Assembly: GCA_007844125.1 (NCBI GenBank)
Contig: CM017572.1
Span: 34,705,218 to 34,769,217 of the forward strand
DNA from: Sinonovacula constricta
Lineage: Eukaryota > Mollusca > Bivalvia > Cardiida > Solecurtidae
Direction: 5' to 3'
Length of the DNA stretch: 64,000 bases
The number at the start of each line of letters is the position of its first letter. Position 1 is the first letter of the stretch. The notes under the pieces are model-generated. The model did not search any database. It saw only the letters and a program-made list of their open reading frames with translations, and had not been told where the DNA came from. Position numbers and translations under genes: made by a program. Positions 49,940 through 60,593 of the stretch are shown here, piece after piece.

Positions 49940-50420
49940 TTTTATATCTAAGAACACGCCGTTTAACAAATCATCGAATACCTTGGAACACCTTTTTTTA
50001 ATTTAAACAATAAGGTGAACATCATTATTCCATTATTAACAAACGAGATAATGTCAGTCACTCTATGTGGTCTTTTTTCTAGGTGAAGTCTAAAGACGGG
50101 CCGAGATTCTAATTTACGATACGTACGAGAAACGAAACATTACTTCTAAGGGTCGTCTGCGTTCGACTGTCACCGCGGTTTTCCCGCTAATGACACCAGT
50201 CTGGGCTAACGAGGCTTATTAATCACGAAGACAGTCTACAAATCACCCGGTTGTAATTAAAATCACGAGCACGATTTGGAACAAAGTTTTTAATATGTCA
50301 TAAATATATTTTATTTATATTTTCCAAAATTAAATATTTATAAAATAATGGTATGTCTACATAATAGACCCGTCTGCTGCCAGAAAATGAAGGCGTGTGC
50401 AGCTTTTCTGGCATTTTCTG
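49940..50420 (+). repeat. dispersed repeat R2, copy 2
   Basis: Second copy of the 47865-48440 block, about 2.0-2.1 kb downstream in direct orientation. The SINE B copy at 49573-49855 lies between the two. Confidence 0.75.
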
Positions 50421-51299
50421 GATTTCTAAAATTGCATTTTAATTACCATTGCCTTCACCAACATAGCCATTATCATCAAAACCAGCATTGTATTCATGAA
50501 TTTCATCATTCATAATCATCCCCGCGTCTACAATCACTATCATCATTTGCACCTGAACAAAGGCCTGTACACATAAATACACGTATACACACTGTCTGAT
50601 GTCTGTTTATCACCAGTATTAGAAAGTCAGCATCGCCAGGACCTGATGTCATTTCCTGGTCGGGGGTTTGTACAGCGCTGAAGTCTAGTTGAAGTCAATT
50701 CTCAATAAGCTGATTGGTTGAAATAAATTTTAAATCTGACCAATCAGAGGCCTGGGATTAGTATCCAACTCAATGTCGGTGATTGATATTATCGATCAAT
50801 AAAGCGTAAAGTTATTTTACATGAATATCCAGGTAATCAGCTCTGACTTCGAAATCTATTCTAAGCTGAAATCCCTATCGTATTTATTTATAGATTTTAT
50901 CAATTAAATCATGTTTAAAATTACTATGCTGTTACAATATTTATGTTCCCGTTTGTTCTGTAAAACAATGGTTGTTGCAAAGAGCTGTTCCGAAGATTAT
51001 TGGCGCAGTTTTTAGTTTGTCTATTTTTTATTTGTTTAGGAATATACACACAATTATTGGAAATAATCCACTTTAAATCGCCATATTATATAACGCACAC
51101 CAAGTTTTTACCCATCAAAGTATAATATTTTAAAATTAATAAGTACGTTCATACAGAAGTAGGTTTAAAGGGGATATTTCATTACTCTCAGCCGCTCACG
51201 AAATGCTTTGATACAAGGGAGGCAACTCATGAAACCCTTTTTACTAATACAATATACATTTGCCCCCCTTTTATGTTTCACAAACTATTTATTAGTCAA
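50421..51299. other. unique AT-rich sequence downstream of HAX1
   Basis: No gene or repeat recognised. Confidence 0.35.
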
Positions 51300-51660
51300 T
51301 GGGACATTAATGAATAGTCTCCCCTGAATAACCCCTAAATGCAATTAGATCCTTTCATTTGTTTTACTCAATTTTTATGCTTGTGCTCTATGGAATGTAT
51401 GTTGACTTTTCTGCCTTTCTTGTGATAGCCACGTTAACCATCATCAACAAAAACTTCCATTTTCATTTTTAAAAAACATATCTCTCTATGTATTTAAATG
51501 GAATTTAAGCTTATATTTATGCAAAAGTACGAAATTTCACTGTTTGTAATTGCAATGTATACAAAAAGAACAAGTCCAAGAATTTCAACTAAAAATACCT
51601 ACCTACTATTTGGAATACCACGGATATTAACTAACAAGGGAGACAATATTCATTTCACCA
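51300..51660 (+). repeat. dispersed repeat R3, copy 1
   Basis: Matches 53965-54320. Landmarks are agtctcccctgaataa-ccc, tttatgcttgt-ctct, tgcctttcttgt, catcatcaacaaa, catatctct and cctacctactatttgga. It lies just downstream of the HAX1 polyadenylation signals. Confidence 0.78.
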
Positions 51661-51685
51661 ATATTCCCCATTGTGTTTTGATTGT

Positions 51686-51737
51686 TTTATTACTTGCACA
51701 AGTAAAGACGTTATCTGTTTTACACATAATATTTATT
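51686..51737 (-). terminator. candidate HAX1 polyadenylation signals
   Basis: Two minus-strand AATAAA hexamers, at 51737-51732 and 51691-51686, lie about 260 and 305 nt past the last HAX1 stop codon at 51996. Either would give a short 3' UTR. Confidence 0.4.
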
Positions 51738-51995
51738 GGTCAACAATACAAAGTAAATGGTAATAAACACACACTAGAAGTTTTAAAACAACGAAGCCAA
51801 TTAACTAAATTTTGTTTGGCATCTTTCAAACAACAACACCAAGGTTTCTATACATAATATCATTCTTCAACACTGCTAATAGTTTAGAATACACAAAATA
51901 TAATGTTATTTCTGTCTCCCATTACCCTCTCACTCAAGACCCCCACACCCCCTCCCAAAAACATAAAAAATCTGCACTCAATAACTACTCCACTT

Positions 51996-52162
51996 TCAGC
52001 GACAAAAGCCAAACAATTTTGAAAAGAAATTGACGTCATCCTTCTGCAGATCCTCAAAGACAGCCTTTGACCTCTCTGCCATGTTGGACCTGTCAGGGAG
52101 AGAAGGCTGCCCGCCTCAAGAGCTTGATGGCGTCACCCTTGGGTCAGTGGTAGACCCAGATC
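51996..52162 (-). CDS. HAX1: HAX1 last exon, two possible acceptors
   Basis: The stronger acceptor (gatttcttataacag, exon from 52162) is in phase but reads SGSTTDPRVTPSSS then TGA (52118-52116). A second in-phase AG (caagctcttgag, exon from 52114) starts beyond that TGA. It gives a 38-codon tail, SKAVFEDLQKDDVNFFSKLF then GFCR, ending TGA at 51998-51996. The NFFSKLF tail looks like the family C-terminus, so the second form may be the conserved one. Confidence 0.6.
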
Positions 52163-55100
52163 CTGTTATAAGAAATCACCATCATCATATTCATCATCAG
52201 CATCAGCAAAAATATCAATCACCATCACATCATTAAACTAAGATTGTTAATTTAAATCTATTGTTTATACTTTGTTACATCCTATAGACACAATTTTGGT
52301 CAAATTGGCAATTTCTAGCTAATTATTGGTGTAGAAGTCATCACCAGACCTATGATAAGGTAGAACCATTGGAGCAACACATGTAAGCTGGAAAACTCCC
52401 CCACATGGAAGTTCTTGCCCCGACCGGGACTCACACCAACCCGTTAAGTTGCTGGGGAGTTACAAGTCAGCAGCTCTAACCGACTGGCCTCAGGCGCCCC
52501 TTGTACTTTAATTCTCTCAGGAAAATGATTTTGATTTCAATTTTATCCCACTCCCCACCTACCTATAGCAGGTTGATCACATGTGGTGGTGGTGGTAGTC
52601 ACTCCATGAGGATCAGTGCGACTCACTGTGGTGCAGGTTCGACCATCTTCTGTTTTGTTCACAATTTTCTCTATTGATCTATCAGCATGCCGTATTGTTC
52701 TTATCGACTGTCCACTCCACTGAACAGAGAAATGCAATAACATTAACATTGTCAATCTACCTTAAAAATGACACTCTTCAGAATAAAAGTTATAGGAAAA
52801 TATTAGATTTAATTTCTTGATAAGAAAGTGTTCAATTTGGAACGATCAGAAGAAAAAAACATCAGCATTTTAAAATGTCATGGATACCTGCAATTTAGGT
52901 ACGTATGTTTTATTTAAGACCTTTACACCCAAAATTTATTTAGACTAACAACACATATTAAGTCTTAGTAAAATTAATGGGGACTATAACTGGCATGTTT
53001 GGAGATTTAATTCCCTGTGGGAGCATTCTGAGAAAGCAACATAAAAATAAACACATAGAATTTAGTTACATGCAGTGAATAACCTTCATCTACAACCTGC
53101 ATCCTATGCACATAAAATGTGACACAGATCCATGAAACTTTAAGCGCCCACTTGGATACATTGTCGCAAGAATCTTCTTCTAGGATCCAAAATGTGCATG
53201 ACAAAATCTAAGTGTCTATCGATACTACAGTGCGTTTATGGAAGAGACATAATCACCTCAATGTACAATGTTTGTAAATGTCATAGCACAACAATACAAG
53301 CAAATAGAAGCATTACGTCATAGTGTTAAGGCATATCCAACCATGGTAGACATGCAATGGCAACAGGGTTCAATTTAATTAAAACTAAACGAAAAAGTGG
53401 GACCCATAAATTTTTTCATGAGCAGAATTGTTTTCAGAGCTATGCATTCCTTGGACCCATTTTTTCAATATCTAGATTATTCATTGCACATGTATATTTT
53501 ATGCTGACTCAATGCTGTATACACTTTCATGTATGAATCTTTTAAAAATTCTACCACTTTTATTCAAATCTATACAGGATGAAATATACATGAGGATCTA
53601 CAATGTAAAGTTTCAAAAGAATTGTGTGGAACATCTGCTAGAAAAAGAGCTAAAAGCTCCTAGAACATTCTACCTACTGTCCTTCGAGAGCTTTTAGTTT
53701 ACAGGTTTTTCCTGTGTTATAAGTTAAAACGTAAAAGCTTTTTTCTTACCGATCTATTGTTCTATCCAACATTGTACATTGTTGATGAAGAGGAAGATGA
53801 AGAGGTAAACTCTGTTGTTGGTTGCCACGGTGACTGAGGGAAAGCCATTTTGTCCTGACAACCACAATCTGAACGTGTTGTTGAGCAATTGAGAAAAAAC
53901 TGTCAAGTAAATGGTAAATTATAAATCCTACACATGTAAAATACAACGTAATGAGATATATTAGTAGATAGTCTCCCCTGAATAATCCCTAAATGCAAGT
54001 AGGTCCTTTTATTTGGATCACTCGGTTTTTATGCTTGTACTCTTTGGAGTGTATGTTGAATTGTATGCCTTTCTTGTAATACCTAGGTTGATCATCATCA
54101 ACAAACACCTCCATTTTCTTTTTTAATTAACATATCTCTGTAAGTAATTCAAATGATTTAAAGCTTACATTTATGCCAAAGTAAGACATTTCACCATTTT
54201 TACTTGCACCATCTGCTAAAGAAAAGGCGATAAAGTAGAAGAATTCCAACTAAAAGGACCTACCTACTATTTGGAGTACCTCGAATATTATCTAACAAGA
54301 GAGACAATTTCCATTTAACCATTGTACCTCATTTGTATGTATGTACAGTGTAATTCTAAGCTTCTTTATGTATAGCATTGATTGTTTTTGAAAATAGTAT
54401 TACATGTGTACTCTGAAATATGGGCAATGTTTGCTGGTTGTTGCATCTTCTACATGATAATGCCTCAATTATAATCTCATTTATATTCAATCTACAGTGG
54501 TGTTCTAATTGTTTCTTGTATACATTCTGCTTATGTGATTTCGTAAAAAAATCATAAAGATCACAGCGTTTCTGGTTGTTTAAATTTTGTGATCTGAGAT
54601 ATCACAAGCTGATTGTAAGTCTACTAAATGATAAATAAAATGTGTTTCTAACTCACAAGTACCATGTACAAAGTGTTTTTCCTTCTGTAGTATGTTCTTA
54701 CCTGATCTGTGACCTGGACCAAAGGGGGAGAAGAACCCTCGGTCACCAAACTGAAAATATAGATATACACACAAAATGAAAATGTTGAACAGGATTTTTT
54801 CTATACAATTCTTTTTAATATACAGCATAATATACCTTTATGTTTTCACAAGGAAAAAAAAACAACATTAAAATGATTTTTGGGTAAAAGTTTAAGAGCA
54901 AACAAGTTAATATTAAAGGGTATTATATCAATATAACATATTTTCATTCTTTAATATAATAATACAGATGCTTATTCAGATATATAAGCTTGAGTTTCTT
55001 ACTACAGATGTAAACAGTGATGGTTTGTGATTGAATGGGTTGTATGTTGCTCTATAATTGGGTCTTATCGAGTTATCTGCCCCTGGCTGAGAGCTCTCAA

Positions 55101-55979
55101 CTGGTTGGCTGCTGGGCACATTGTTTGGTTCCTTTAGCATCAGGTCTCGAGGAGTGGTTCTAGAGCTGGATGGAATCTGTCTTACACTGTCCTCCAGACC
55201 AGGAGGGCGATGTTCTGCCAGTGGAACAGTACAGACACTACAATTGCATGTAATTAAAAGTAAACGGTAAGACTTGGACTGTGGTTAATTCTTTGTTTTG
55301 CATACTGAGTTTTGTTTATAATCAGTAAATACTTCTGATAAATAAATGTATAAGCTTATTGAGCAAGACAATAAGAGATACCAAATACCTTTTCTACAAT
55401 AAGTGATTATTTAGCCCTATTTACCTTATATGGAAAAAATGGGACAAAATGTTCATTGGGTTCATCGTCCCCACCAACAGTATTTCAGTTACACTTGAAC
55501 CAGAAATAGCGCTGGCTTCATAGTGCATTGCATGCAGTGAACACCTGACATTATTATCACACCCAGTCACATTATACAGACACCGGGCTAACCAGTCAGG
55601 GTACTACCCTTATGTATGCTTAAGCATTAGCAAGGGAGCTATACCACTTCCTTTATTCATTATTTGGTATGTCGCGGCCCGGATCGAAGACTGGGCCAAC
55701 ATTACCTCGAGCAGTCGCTCTACCGATTGCTCTACGATGTCGGATGAAAAGAAAGTATTTTATTTTGATATCAAGATTTATCTGCAAATTTATACAATCT
55801 CGAAGAAGTCCTTAAAGGATATCTCAAAATTTTGTCTTACCAAGATTAATGTGGATGCCACCATAAAGCTCGAACAGTTCTTCCATCTGCCGATTCATTT
55901 CCTCAAAATGTTTCTCAAACCCAGAATGAAAGAGTCCTGAAAAGAGCCTCTCAAATATGTCCTCGTCTTTGTCCGCCAT
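51996..55979 (-). CDS. HAX1: HAX1-like protein (HCLS1-associated protein X-1), six coding exons
   Basis: The join is 55979-55841, 55214-55003, 54750-54702, 53868-53750, 52719-52563 and a last exon ending 51996. Every junction keeps phase (1,0,1,0,1). Family signatures are present. The N-terminal acidic segment FEKHFEEMNRQMEELFELYG corresponds to the human FGFDDLV region. RTTPRDLMLKEPNN corresponds to human LRDSMLKYPDS. SIRTIRHADRSIEKIVNK, then EDGRTCTTVSR, corresponds to the human SVTKI...DSEGRTETTVTR block. The tail NFFSKLFGF is a plausible counterpart of the hydrophobic HAX1 C-terminus. The length is about 264 aa, against 279 in human. HAX1 is a mostly disordered mitochondrial/cytoplasmic adaptor with anti-apoptotic roles. 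It is odd that in-frame TAG occurs at codon 169 (53764-53762) and TGA at 52118-52116. Both are avoidable by phase-preserving alternative splice sites. No other family fits. Confidence 0.8.
52363..52502 (-). mobile_element. SINE family C copy, minus orientation
   Basis: The reverse complement starts ggggcgcctgaggccagtcg, with A-box-like ggttagagctgctgac and B-box-like gtgagtcccggtcgg, a tRNA-like head. It lies in the HAX1 intron between exons 5 and 6, in the gene's orientation. Only one copy is seen in this window. Confidence 0.6.
52563..52719 (-). CDS. HAX1: HAX1 coding exon 5
   Basis: Acceptor tgcatttctctgttcag; donor GCTATAG|GTAGGT. It has 52 codons plus one base. It contains the most recognisable HAX1 block, from WSGQSIRTIRHADRSIEK through KTEDGRTCTTVSRTD, followed by a poly-Thr run. 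Confidence 0.85.
53750..53868 (-). CDS. HAX1: HAX1 coding exon 4, contains in-frame TAG
   Basis: Acceptor caacaacacgttcag; donor GATCG|GTAAGA. The 119 nt are two bases plus exactly 39 codons, so phase 0 is delivered to exon 5. The peptide is DCGCQDKMAFPQSPWQPTTE, then a Ser tract, TMYNVG, TAG, NNRS. The other two frames fail to join exons 3 and 5. A weak donor (AAT|GTTGGA, exon end 53771) would skip the stop and keep phase 0. Confidence 0.62.
53965..54320 (+). repeat. dispersed repeat R3, copy 2
   Basis: Second copy of the 51300-51660 block, 2.67 kb away, inside the HAX1 intron between exons 3 and 4. The landmarks are the same, with moderate divergence. Confidence 0.78.
54702..54750 (-). CDS. 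HAX1: HAX1 coding exon 3 (49-nt micro-exon)
   Basis: Acceptor tatctatattttcag; donor ATCAG|GTAAGA, both strong. It encodes FGDRGFFSPFGPGHRS plus one base. The F/G/H-rich peptide resembles the glycine/phenylalanine segments of HAX1. Entry phase 0 and exit phase 1 match both neighbours. Confidence 0.8.
55003..55214 (-). CDS. HAX1: HAX1 coding exon 2
   Basis: Acceptor ctgttccactggcag; donor TCTGTA|GTAAGA. Two bases complete a Glu codon, then 70 codons follow. It carries the family block SSSRTTPRDLMLKEPNN and a Pro/Ser/Asn-rich disordered stretch. Too short and unbroken by ATG to appear as an obvious frame. Confidence 0.83.
55458..55741 (-). mobile_element. SINE family B copy, minus orientation
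   Basis: Reverse complement of family B: gcgctggcttcatagtgcat, cacacccagtcacattatac, gcattagcaagggagct and the head cagtcgctctaccgattgct. It occupies about half of the HAX1 intron between coding exons 1 and 2. Confidence 0.82.
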
Positions 55980-55980
55980 C
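55841..55980 (-). CDS. HAX1: HAX1 coding exon 1
   Basis: The acceptor cttcagaaaaatcatcaccag ends at 55981, and the ATG follows one base later (55979-55977). It encodes 46 codons plus one base, starting MADKDEDIFERLFSG. The donor is CTTG|GTAAGA. This start is chosen because it opens the acidic HAX1-like segment immediately after an acceptor. The longer open frame upstream is minisatellite. Confidence 0.85.
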
Positions 55981-56019
55981 CTGGTGATGATTTTTCTGAA
56001 GATGAAAGCAACAAAATTG

Positions 56020-59000
56020 TTACAATCAATAAAAATGGTGATGCTACAATTAATAATAATGGTGCCGCTGCTATCAATAGAAGTGGTCAATCTGCAATAA
56101 ATAACAATGGTGATGCTGCAATTAGTAGAAATGGTGATGTTACAAACCAATAACAATAGTGGTGCTGCAATCGGTAGAAATGGTGATGTTACAATCCAAT
56201 AACAATGGTGATGCTGCAATCAATAACAATGGTGATGCTGCGATCAATATAAATGGTGGTGCTGCAATCAATAGAAATGGTGATGCTGCAATCAATTACA
56301 ATGGTGGTGCTGCAATCAGTTTAAATGGTGATGCTACAAATCAATAATAATGGTGATACTGCAATCAGTTTAAATGGTGATGCTGCAATCAATAACAATT
56401 GTGATGCTGCAATCAATAACAATGGTGCTGCTACAAATCAATAACAATGGTGGTGCTGCAATCAATAACAATGGTGATGCTGCAATCAATAACAATGGTG
56501 ATGCTGCAATCAGTAACAATGGTTATGCTGCAATCAGTAACAATGATGATGATGCAATCAGTAGAAATGGTGATGCTACAAATCAATAACAATAGTGGTG
56601 CTGCAATCAATAATAATGGTAATTCTGCAATCAATAACAATGGTGATGCTGCAATCAATAACAATGGTGATGCTGCAATCAATAACAATGGTGATGCTGC
56701 AATCAGTAGAAATGGTGCTGCTGCAATCAATAACAATGGTGATGCTGCAATCAATAATAATGGTGTTGCTACAAATCAATAACAATGGTGATGCTGCAAT
56801 CAGTAACAATGATGATGCTGCAATCAGTAAAAATGGTGATGCTACAAATCAATAACAATAGTGGTGCTGCAATCAATAATAATGGTAATTATGCAATAAA
56901 TAACAATGTTGATGCTGCAATCAATAACAATGGTGATGCTGCAATCAATAACAACGGTGATGCTGCAATCAGTGACAATTGAAATGCTGCAATCAATAAC
57001 AATGGTGATGCTGCAATCAGTAGAAATGGTGATGCTACAAATCAATAACAATGGTGATGCTGCAATCAATAATAATGGTGATGCTACAAATCAATAACAA
57101 TGGTGATGCTGCAATCAATAACAATGGTGATGCTACAAATCAATAACAATGGTGATGCTGCAATCAATAATAATGGTAATTATGCAATCAATAACAATGT
57201 TGATGCTGCAATCAATAACAATGGTGATGCTGCAAATCAATAACAATGGTGATGCTGCAATCAATAACAATGGTGATGCTACAAATCAATAACAATGGTG
57301 ATGCTGCAATCAGTAGAAATGGTGATGCTACAAATCAATAACAATAGTGGTGCTGCAATCAATAATAATGGTAATTATGCAATCAATAACAATGTTGATG
57401 CTGCAATCAATAACAATGGTGATGCTGCAATCAATAACAACGGTGATGCTGCAATCAATGACAATTGAAATGCTGCAATCAATAACAATGGTGATGCTGC
57501 AATCAGTAGAAATGGTGATGCTACAAATCAATAACAATGGTGATGCTGCAATCAGTAACAATGATGATGATGCAATCAGTAGAAATGGTGATGTTGAAAT
57601 CAATAATAATGATGATGCTGCCATCAATAACAATGGTGATGCTGCAATCAGTAGAAATGTTGATGTTGAAATCATTAACAATGATGATGCTGCCATAAAT
57701 AACAATGGTGATGCTGCAATCAGTAGAAATGGTGATGCTGCAATCAATAACAATGGTGGTGCAGCAATCAGTAGAAATGGTGACGCTAAATATCAAAAAC
57801 AATGGTGATGCTGCATTCAATGACAATGGTGCTGCTACAAATCAGTAACAACTTGTATGCTGCAATCAATAAGAATGGTGATGCTGCAATCAATAAGAAT
57901 GGTGATGTTGCAATCAATAAGAATGGTGATGTTGCAATCAATAAGAATGATGATGTTGCAACAATAAGAATGGTGATGTTGCAATCAGTAAGAGTGGTGA
58001 CGTTGCAATCAATAAGAATGGTGATGTTGCAATCAATAAGAATGGTGATGTTGCAATCAATAAGAATGGTGATGTTGTAATCAATAAGAATGGTGATGTT
58101 GCAATCAATAAGAATGGTCATGTTGCAATCAATAACAATGGTGATGCTGCAATCAATAAGAATGGTCATGTTGCAATCAATAAGAGCGGTGATGTTGCAA
58201 TTAATAAGAATGGTGATGTTGCAATCTTTAAGAATGGTGATATTGCAATCAATAAGAATGGTGATGTTGCAATCACTAAGAATGGTGATGTTGCAATCAA
58301 TAAGAATGGTGATGTTGCAATCAATAAGAACGGTAATGTAGAAATGGGATTTGCCGGCATTTTTGCAGATAATGTGCAGCGACCTTTTTATCATTATAGC
58401 ACAGGGGCACTTATGAGGTGCCCAGGGACTGAATCCAGCCGGACCAGTATACTGACACCGACGAGTCAGGCGTAATGTTGTCCCCTTAGTCCCGAGCTTT
58501 AGGAGGGAAGCCACTACTACCAACTTTTAAGTATTTAATTTGGTCCCGTCGGGTTTGAACCCACGACCTCCCGGTCCGCAAGCCGACACTCTACCACCTG
58601 AGCAATTGCGGCCGATTAGAAATGGTGATGCTACAATCAATAACAATGGTGACGCTACAATCAATAACAATGGTGATGCTACAATCAATAACAATGGTGA
58701 CGCTACAATCTATAACAATGGTGATGCTACAATCAATAAAAATGGTGATGCTACAATCAATAACAATGGTGATGCTACAATCTATAACAATGGTGACGCT
58801 ACAATCAATAACAATGGTGATGCTACAATCAATAACAATGGTGATGCTACAATCAATAACAATGGTGATGCTACAATCAATAACAATGGTGACGCTACAA
58901 TCAATAACAATGGTGATGCTACAATCAATAACAATGGTGACGCTACAATCAATAACAATGGTGATGCTACAATCTATAACAATGGTGACGCTACAGTCAA

Positions 59001-59905
59001 TAACAATGGTGATGCTGCAATCTGTAGAAATGGTGATGATACAAATCAATAACAAAAGTGATGCAGCAAACAGACGAAATGGTGATGCTACAATCAATAA
59101 CAATGGTGACGCTACAATCAATAACAATGGTGATGCTACAATCAATAACAATGGTGATGCTACAATCAATAACAATGGTGACGCTACAATCAATAACAAT
59201 GGTGATGCTGCAATTGGTAGAAATGGTGATGATACAAATCAATAACAATAGTGATGCAGCAAACATACGAAATAGTGATGCTACAATCAATAACAATGGT
59301 GACGCTACAATCAATAACAATGGTGACGCTACAATCAATAACAATGGTGACGCTGCAATCAATAACAATGGTGACGCTTCAATCAATAACAATGGTGACG
59401 CTGCAATCAATAACAATGGTGACGCTGCAATCAATAACAATGGTGATGCAGCAATCGGTAGAAATGGTGATGATACAAATCAATAACAATAGTGATGCAG
59501 CAAACAGACGAAATGATGATGATGCAATCAATAACAGTGGTGCTGTTGCAATCAGAAGAAAGAGTGATGCTGCAATCGATAGCAATGATGCTGTTGCAAT
59601 CAATAGAAATGGTGATGCTGCAATTAATAAAAATGGTGATGCTGCAATTAGTAGAAATGGTGATGCTGCAATTAGTAGAAATGGTGATGCCGTAATCAGT
59701 AGAAATGGTGATGTTGCAATCAATAACAATGGTGGTGCTGCAATCAGTAGAAATGGTGATGCTGCAATCAATAACAGTGATGATGCTGCAATCAATAACA
59801 ATGGTTTGCTGCAATCAATAAAAATAGGCTGCAATTTAGAAAATGGTGCTGCTGCAATGGCGATACTACAATCAATAACTATGGTATTCTACAATAAATA
59901 AAAAT
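56020..59905. repeat. 24-bp minisatellite, about 150 copies, in HAX1 intron 1
   Basis: The unit is 24 bp, aacaatggtgatgctgcaat followed by caat, with many variants. Because 24 is divisible by three, long open frames appear in several frames on both strands (INNNGDAA-type peptides up to 245 aa). These are not genes. Sub-arrays differ. At 56020-57850 gctgcaatc units are mixed with gctacaaatcaat units. At 57850-58340 the form is aataagaatggtgatgttgc. At 58618-59210 the form is gctacaatcaataac. From 59210 to 59905 there are mixed longer-period units. A SINE splits the array at 58341-58617. Confidence 0.95.
58341..58617 (-). mobile_element. SINE family D copy inserted in the minisatellite
   Basis: The reverse complement starts ggccgcaattgctcaggtgg, with tagagtgtcggc and the B-box-like gtgggttcaaacccgacg, a clear tRNA-like promoter head. 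About 200 bp of body follows, ending near tgcaaaaatgccggcaaatc. Minisatellite units flank it on both sides. Confidence 0.78.
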
Positions 59906-60593
59906 GATAATGCTGCAGACTATTTTGTTTATTAGTTGAGATTTGTATTCTCGAGCATCAGAACCAGAATGGAACTCATATGACATGCATTAACACCTAG
60001 GCTTTTGAGAGAAATATTTTGAGGTTAAGCTAAAAACGGCTAAAATATTTGATAAACGTTGCTTAATATTCTCTTGTCCAAAATACATCACAATATTTTG
60101 AATGACAACATGATCAATGTTCACACTAAATCTAGTTAACAGATGATTTGTTATATTTAAAAATTAATTGATGCTTTGATTTTATACATGGAAACTGAGA
60201 CCAACTGTGGCCAAGTCGCTGCAATATATATATTTAGAACACCATGTTAGCAACACATTTTTACATAAATGTAACACTTTACGAATTACATAAATATCGT
60301 GATGATAATTTTCACAAGGTACTTTGACTATTATTTCACTGGTCCGTACTTCTAATACACTCGCCTTTCAAACATGTGTTATAATGAAACTTATCCGAAA
60401 GAAAACATCCGAACATTAGGACACGTGAACGAGTTTCAAATCAACACTATGCTATGTTATTGTTGTGAGACTACAACATTTGGACACAACATAGTTATGT
60501 CGAAAAACACTAAAACCCTTAAAAAAGAGCCCTCGCGGTGTTAAGTAATTCTGAGAATAAACCTTAAAACTAAAACGATCGTTTGACATTTAC

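Noticed and set aside
52116..52118. Selenocysteine reading of the TGA in HAX1
   Set aside because: HAX1 is not a known selenoprotein and I saw no SECIS-like element; splicing or error are simpler explanations.
56159..59901. Many long open frames (up to 245 aa) on both strands in the 24-bp minisatellite
   Set aside because: The 24-bp period is a multiple of three, so stop-free frames arise automatically; peptides are simple eight-residue repeats and the region is intronic to HAX1.
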